A DNA stretch of 24,651 nt from Nitrososphaeraceae archaeon. Lineage in GTDB: Archaea > Thermoproteota > Nitrososphaeria > Nitrososphaerales > Nitrososphaeraceae. The stretch is from contig JAICHI010000002.1 of assembly GCA_025922735.1 (NCBI GenBank), positions 1 to 24,651 of the forward strand, given 5' to 3'. The notes beneath the pieces are model-generated. The model ran no database searches, was not told the DNA's origin, and saw only the letters and a program-made list of their open reading frames with translations. The translations under genes were made by a program, and so were the position numbers. Positions 22,034 to 24,651 of the stretch are shown here, piece after piece (position 1 is the stretch's first letter; each line of letters starts with the position of its first letter).

Positions 22034-24250
22034 ATGGCAACTGATCCGGTCTGTGGCATGTTTGTTGAAGAAAAGCCCGATTCCATCCAACACATAGTAG
22101 ATGGAAGGAAATACTATTTCTGCAGCACACAATGCCTTAATGAATTTACAGAGCCGGAAAGAGAATTACGAAAGCTGAAGAAGCATGTTGCAATAAGCAT
22201 TGCCCTTACAATTCCCATTGTGATACTAACTCTTCCACACATGTTTCCCTCGCAGCTTGAAGATTTAATTCCTCTTCCAATGGAGACTAGCAACTATGTC
22301 ATGCTAGCGCTAGCAACACCAATCCAGTTCTGGATAGGCTGGCGCTTCTACAGGGGTATGTGGGATGGAATAAAGGCTAGAGCATCTAACATGGATACGC
22401 TAATAGCGCTAGGTACTACTGCAGCATACGTTTACAGTGCAGCTGTTACAATTGCACCAGGGTATTTTCCATTTGAGTCAGTGTATTTTGAAACTGCAGC
22501 AATCATAATCACGTTAATCTTGGTAGGCAAGCTGCTGGAGACAAGGACAAAGGAAAAGGCATCAAGCGCAGTAAGGAAACTGATGGATCTCCAGCCCAGG
22601 ATGGCTAAGGTGATAAGGGAAGGAAACAGAGAGGAAGAAATTCCTGTAGAGCAAGTCCAGGAAGGAGACCTGCTTGTCATAAGACCCGGTGAGCGTGTGC
22701 CTGTCGATGGCGTTGTAATTAAGGGAGCATCTTCTGTAGACGAGTCTGCAATCACTGGCGAGAGCATCCCTGTGGACAAGTCAATGGGAAGTGAAGTTAT
22801 CGGCGCCACAATCAACCAGAGCGGGCTTCTCGCAGTAAGAGCAACCAAAGTGGGTCAAGATACCGTGCTGTCACAGATAATCACACTTGTAGAAAATGCA
22901 AGAGTGGGCAAGGCACCTATGCAGAGGATGGTAGACCAAGTTGCAAAGTACTTTGTCCCAGCAGTAATCGCCATCGCAGTTGGCGCGGGACTTGGCTGGT
23001 ATTTTGCAGGAGGAGCAGGGCTAACATACTCGCTTCTTGCGTTCGTATCGGTGATAATCATAGCATGCCCCTGTGCGCTTGGCATCGCCACTCCTGCAGC
23101 GCTGATGATGGGGGCAGGCAAGGGTGCCGAGAACGGCATATTATTCAAAGGTGGCGAGTATCTGGAAATTGCAAGTAAGGTAAACACTGTAGTATTTGAC
23201 AAGACAGGTACCTTGACAGAAGGCAAGCCGTCGGTCACAGACATTATAGACATATCAAGAGGCATCGGCGAAAACGAGCTATTGAGGCTGGCAGCAATTG
23301 CAGAATCAGGTTCTGAGCACCCGCTAGGACAAGCAATAGTCAGAAAAGCAAGGGAGAGCGGTCTGCCTGTATCAAATCCGGAGTCATTTGAAGCGGTGTC
23401 AGGTCATGGGCTCAGAGCTACATATGCAGGTCATACAATCCTAATTGGAAACAGAAAGCTGATGCATGAGAACGGGATCGAAGTTGGCACCCGCATCGAT
23501 TCAATACTATCAAGGCTGGAACAGGAAGGCAAGACAGCTACGCTTGTATCAATTGACAGCGGGCTATCTGGAATAATTGCAATGGCAGATACGGTCAAGG
23601 AAAGTGCAAGGGAAGCGGTCGACTCCCTCAAGAACAAGATGGGGATAGAAGTGATAATGCTGACAGGCGACAATGAAAGAACTGCCAAGGCTATCGCATC
23701 CAAGCTTGGCATTGATAGAGTAATTGCACAAGTGCTGCCACAACAGAAAGAAGAGGTGATTGCAAAGCTCAGGTCAGAAGACGATAGAGTCGTGGCGATG
23801 GTGGGGGACGGCATAAATGATGCACCAGCGCTAGCACGAGCAGATTTGGGGATAGCGATAGGCTCTGGAACGGATGTAGCAAAGGAAACAGGCGGGATAA
23901 TTCTGATAAAAGGTGATGTAAGGGACGTAGCCACTGCTCTGGAATTGGGCAAAAAGACTGTATCGAAAATAAAGCAGAATCTGTTTTGGGCGTTTGCATA
24001 CAACACTGGCTTGATACCCATAGCAGGAGGCGCATTGGTACCTTTCCTTGGACTAAGTGTGTTTGGATGGCTGCCTATACTTGCGGGGGCGGCTATGGCT
24101 CTGAGCTCAGTAACAGTAGTAGGGAACTCTATACTGCTTGGAAGATACAGACCACGATATGCTGCCGCAAAACCAAAGGAACAACAGGTTTACTCCGATA
24201 GAGAACTGAAAAGTGTGTATACGTCATCGAGTGAGGCTTCTGCTACTTAA
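22034..24250 (+). CDS. copA: copper-translocating P1B-type ATPase with N-terminal YHS domain
   Basis: This 738-residue protein pumps copper out of the cell across the membrane, driven by ATP. Residues 1-45 form a YHS/TRASH-like metal domain (DPVCGMFVEE ... YYFCSTQCLNEF) in place of the usual HMA domain. Then come the membrane helices, the actuator motif TGES (about residue 243), the ion-binding CPC (IACPCALGIATP, about residue 345), the phosphorylation site DKTGT (about residue 389), the SEHPLG nucleotide-site motif, TGDN, and GDGIND (about residue 591). The last two helices carry FAYNTGLIPIAGG and MALSSVTVVGNS, the Asn/Tyr and Met/Ser signature of the copper(I) subgroup. ATG 22034 is chosen; the frame is open upstream to 21965 and beyond, which matters for the frameshift question. 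An Lrp-type regulator follows. Confidence 0.95.
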   Translation: MATDPVCGMFVEEKPDSIQHIVDGRKYYFCSTQCLNEFTEPERELRKLKKHVAISIALTIPIVILTLPHMFPSQLEDLIPLPMETSNYVMLALATPIQFWIGWRFYRGMWDGIKARASNMDTLIALGTTAAYVYSAAVTIAPGYFPFESVYFETAAIIITLILVGKLLETRTKEKASSAVRKLMDLQPRMAKVIREGNREEEIPVEQVQEGDLLVIRPGERVPVDGVVIKGASSVDESAITGESIPVDKSMGSEVIGATINQSGLLAVRATKVGQDTVLSQIITLVENARVGKAPMQRMVDQVAKYFVPAVIAIAVGAGLGWYFAGGAGLTYSLLAFVSVIIIACPCALGIATPAALMMGAGKGAENGILFKGGEYLEIASKVNTVVFDKTGTLTEGKPSVTDIIDISRGIGENELLRLAAIAESGSEHPLGQAIVRKARESGLPVSNPESFEAVSGHGLRATYAGHTILIGNRKLMHENGIEVGTRIDSILSRLEQEGKTATLVSIDSGLSGIIAMADTVKESAREAVDSLKNKMGIEVIMLTGDNERTAKAIASKLGIDRVIAQVLPQQKEEVIAKLRSEDDRVVAMVGDGINDAPALARADLGIAIGSGTDVAKETGGIILIKGDVRDVATALELGKKTVSKIKQNLFWAFAYNTGLIPIAGGALVPFLGLSVFGWLPILAGAAMALSSVTVVGNSILLGRYRPRYAAAKPKEQQVYSDRELKSVYTSSSEASAT

Positions 24251-24291
24251 TGGCTTCCAAAAGTAGTTGTTGTTGAATCAAGCACAAGAAT

Positions 24292-24303
24292 CCTTTTTCT
24301 TTT
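24292..24303 (+). terminator. T-rich terminator after copA
   Basis: CCTTTTTCTTTT, about 40 bases after the copA stop and just ahead of the promoter of the next gene, fits an archaeal oligo-T terminator. Confidence 0.4.
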
Positions 24304-24310
24304 CAAGAAT

Positions 24311-24320
24311 AATAATTAAA
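24311..24320 (+). promoter_or_regulatory. TATA-like box for the Lrp/AsnC-type regulator
   Basis: AATAATTAAA is centred about 25 bases before TTG 24341, consistent with a leaderless transcript and helping to decide the start. Confidence 0.4.
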
Positions 24321-24340
24321 TCACATTAGCATTGACTCTA

Positions 24341-24651
24341 TTGCAGCGCGCGTTGCAGGTAGACCTTGACAACACTGACGTTGCAATCCTGAAATCATTA
24401 ATGGAAGACGGCAGAAAGTCCTTCCGTGCCATTTCTCGTGAGATAAAGGTGAGCACTCCTCCAGTCAAAAGCAGATATGAGCGCCTTGTAAACATCGGGC
24501 TTACCAAGTCAGTCAAACCAGAGATTGATTTATCCAAAGTTACTAGAGGTAAGAAAAGCCAGTTCTTTGGAGGAGGAGGAGAAACTATCAAGCAGCTAGA
24601 GGAACAAAAGAAACACTTCCATGTAAAAGTAGTAGAGAATATGAAGGTAAA
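24341..24651 (+). CDS. Lrp/AsnC-type HTH transcriptional regulator, partial (runs off the right edge)
   Basis: The 103 codons present encode an N-terminal winged helix-turn-helix of the Lrp/AsnC kind: VDLDNTDVAILKSLMEDGRK, SFRAISREIKVSTPPVKSRYE and RLVNIGLTKSVKPEIDL, followed by a Gly-rich and then Lys/Glu-rich linker (FFGGGGETIKQLEEQKKHF). The C-terminal half is outside the window. The start is TTG 24341; TTG 24332 and TTG 24353 are also in frame, and an in-frame TAA at 24317 bounds it. The gene sits directly downstream of copA in the same direction. In Sulfolobales the copper regulator CopR/CopT joins an Lrp-type HTH to a TRASH metal sensor and controls copA; by context this gene is a candidate for the same role, which the missing C-terminus would confirm or exclude. 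Confidence 0.85.
   Translation, partial: MQRALQVDLDNTDVAILKSLMEDGRKSFRAISREIKVSTPPVKSRYERLVNIGLTKSVKPEIDLSKVTRGKKSQFFGGGGETIKQLEEQKKHFHVKVVENMKV

Noticed and set aside
22432..24035. Several 88-196-aa minus-strand frames under copA
   Set aside because: All are Ser/Leu/Pro-rich antisense shadows of the copA codon pattern.
1..24651. CRISPR arrays, insertion sequences, integrases or prophage genes
   Set aside because: I saw no regularly spaced direct repeats, terminal inverted repeats, transposase or phage proteins; all sizeable genes are chromosomal housekeeping or small accessory genes.

Overview
The window looks like a chromosomal segment of an ammonia-oxidising archaeon of the Nitrososphaerota (Thaumarchaeota), probably Nitrososphaera-like. 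The evidence is an archaeal RNA polymerase gene set in which RpoA (A' and A'') and RpoB (B' and B'') are both uninterrupted chains, archaeal L30e, NusA-like, S12 and S7 genes, a secreted protein with a PEFG-type C-terminal tail, a split tRNA-His gene with a bulge-helix-bulge intron, and Kae1, Bud32 and Taw1. Genus and species are inference.

Layout. Bases 1-1560 are sparse: a 55-residue double-CxxC protein, a small Cys-containing reading frame that seems damaged at codon 2, and a 65-residue protein with a very acidic tail. Bases 1561-10894 (minus strand) form one information-processing operon, rpoH-rpoB-rpoA-rpl30e-nusA-rps12-rps7, with tight spacing or overlaps, a promoter in front of rpoH, a possible second promoter in front of nusA, and a T-rich terminator after rps7. 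A PEFG-type secreted protein and tRNA-His (24-nt intron) follow.

Bases 11966-20226 are dominated by tRNA modification: taw1 (wyosine), bud32 and kae1 (t6A), and a cupin-queC-queE-folE operon (7-deazaguanine precursor of archaeosine). Mixed in are a NIF3-family protein, an RdgB/HAM1 nucleotide-pool pyrophosphatase, an OBG-type GTPase with a TGS domain, and a PH/GRAM-like protein lying antisense between kae1 and bud32.

Bases 20527-24651 hold a membrane-anchored CAP-domain protein with an N-terminal zinc ribbon whose start codon is unclear, then a copper-handling unit: a small TRASH-like reading frame, a YHS-CopA copper P-type ATPase, and the start of an Lrp/AsnC-type regulator cut by the window edge. 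The small frame appears to be joined to the ATPase frame by a +1 shift.

Many genes seem to have leaderless or near-leaderless transcripts: TATA-like boxes lie about 25-35 bases from the chosen starts, and several starts are TTG or GTG. I see no insertion sequence, integrase, prophage or CRISPR array. No wholly new system is evident. The best candidates for new biology are the TRASH/YHS-ATPase frameshift junction with its operator-like inverted repeat, the DUF985 cupin heading the deazaguanine operon, and the PH/GRAM gene between two KEOPS genes.
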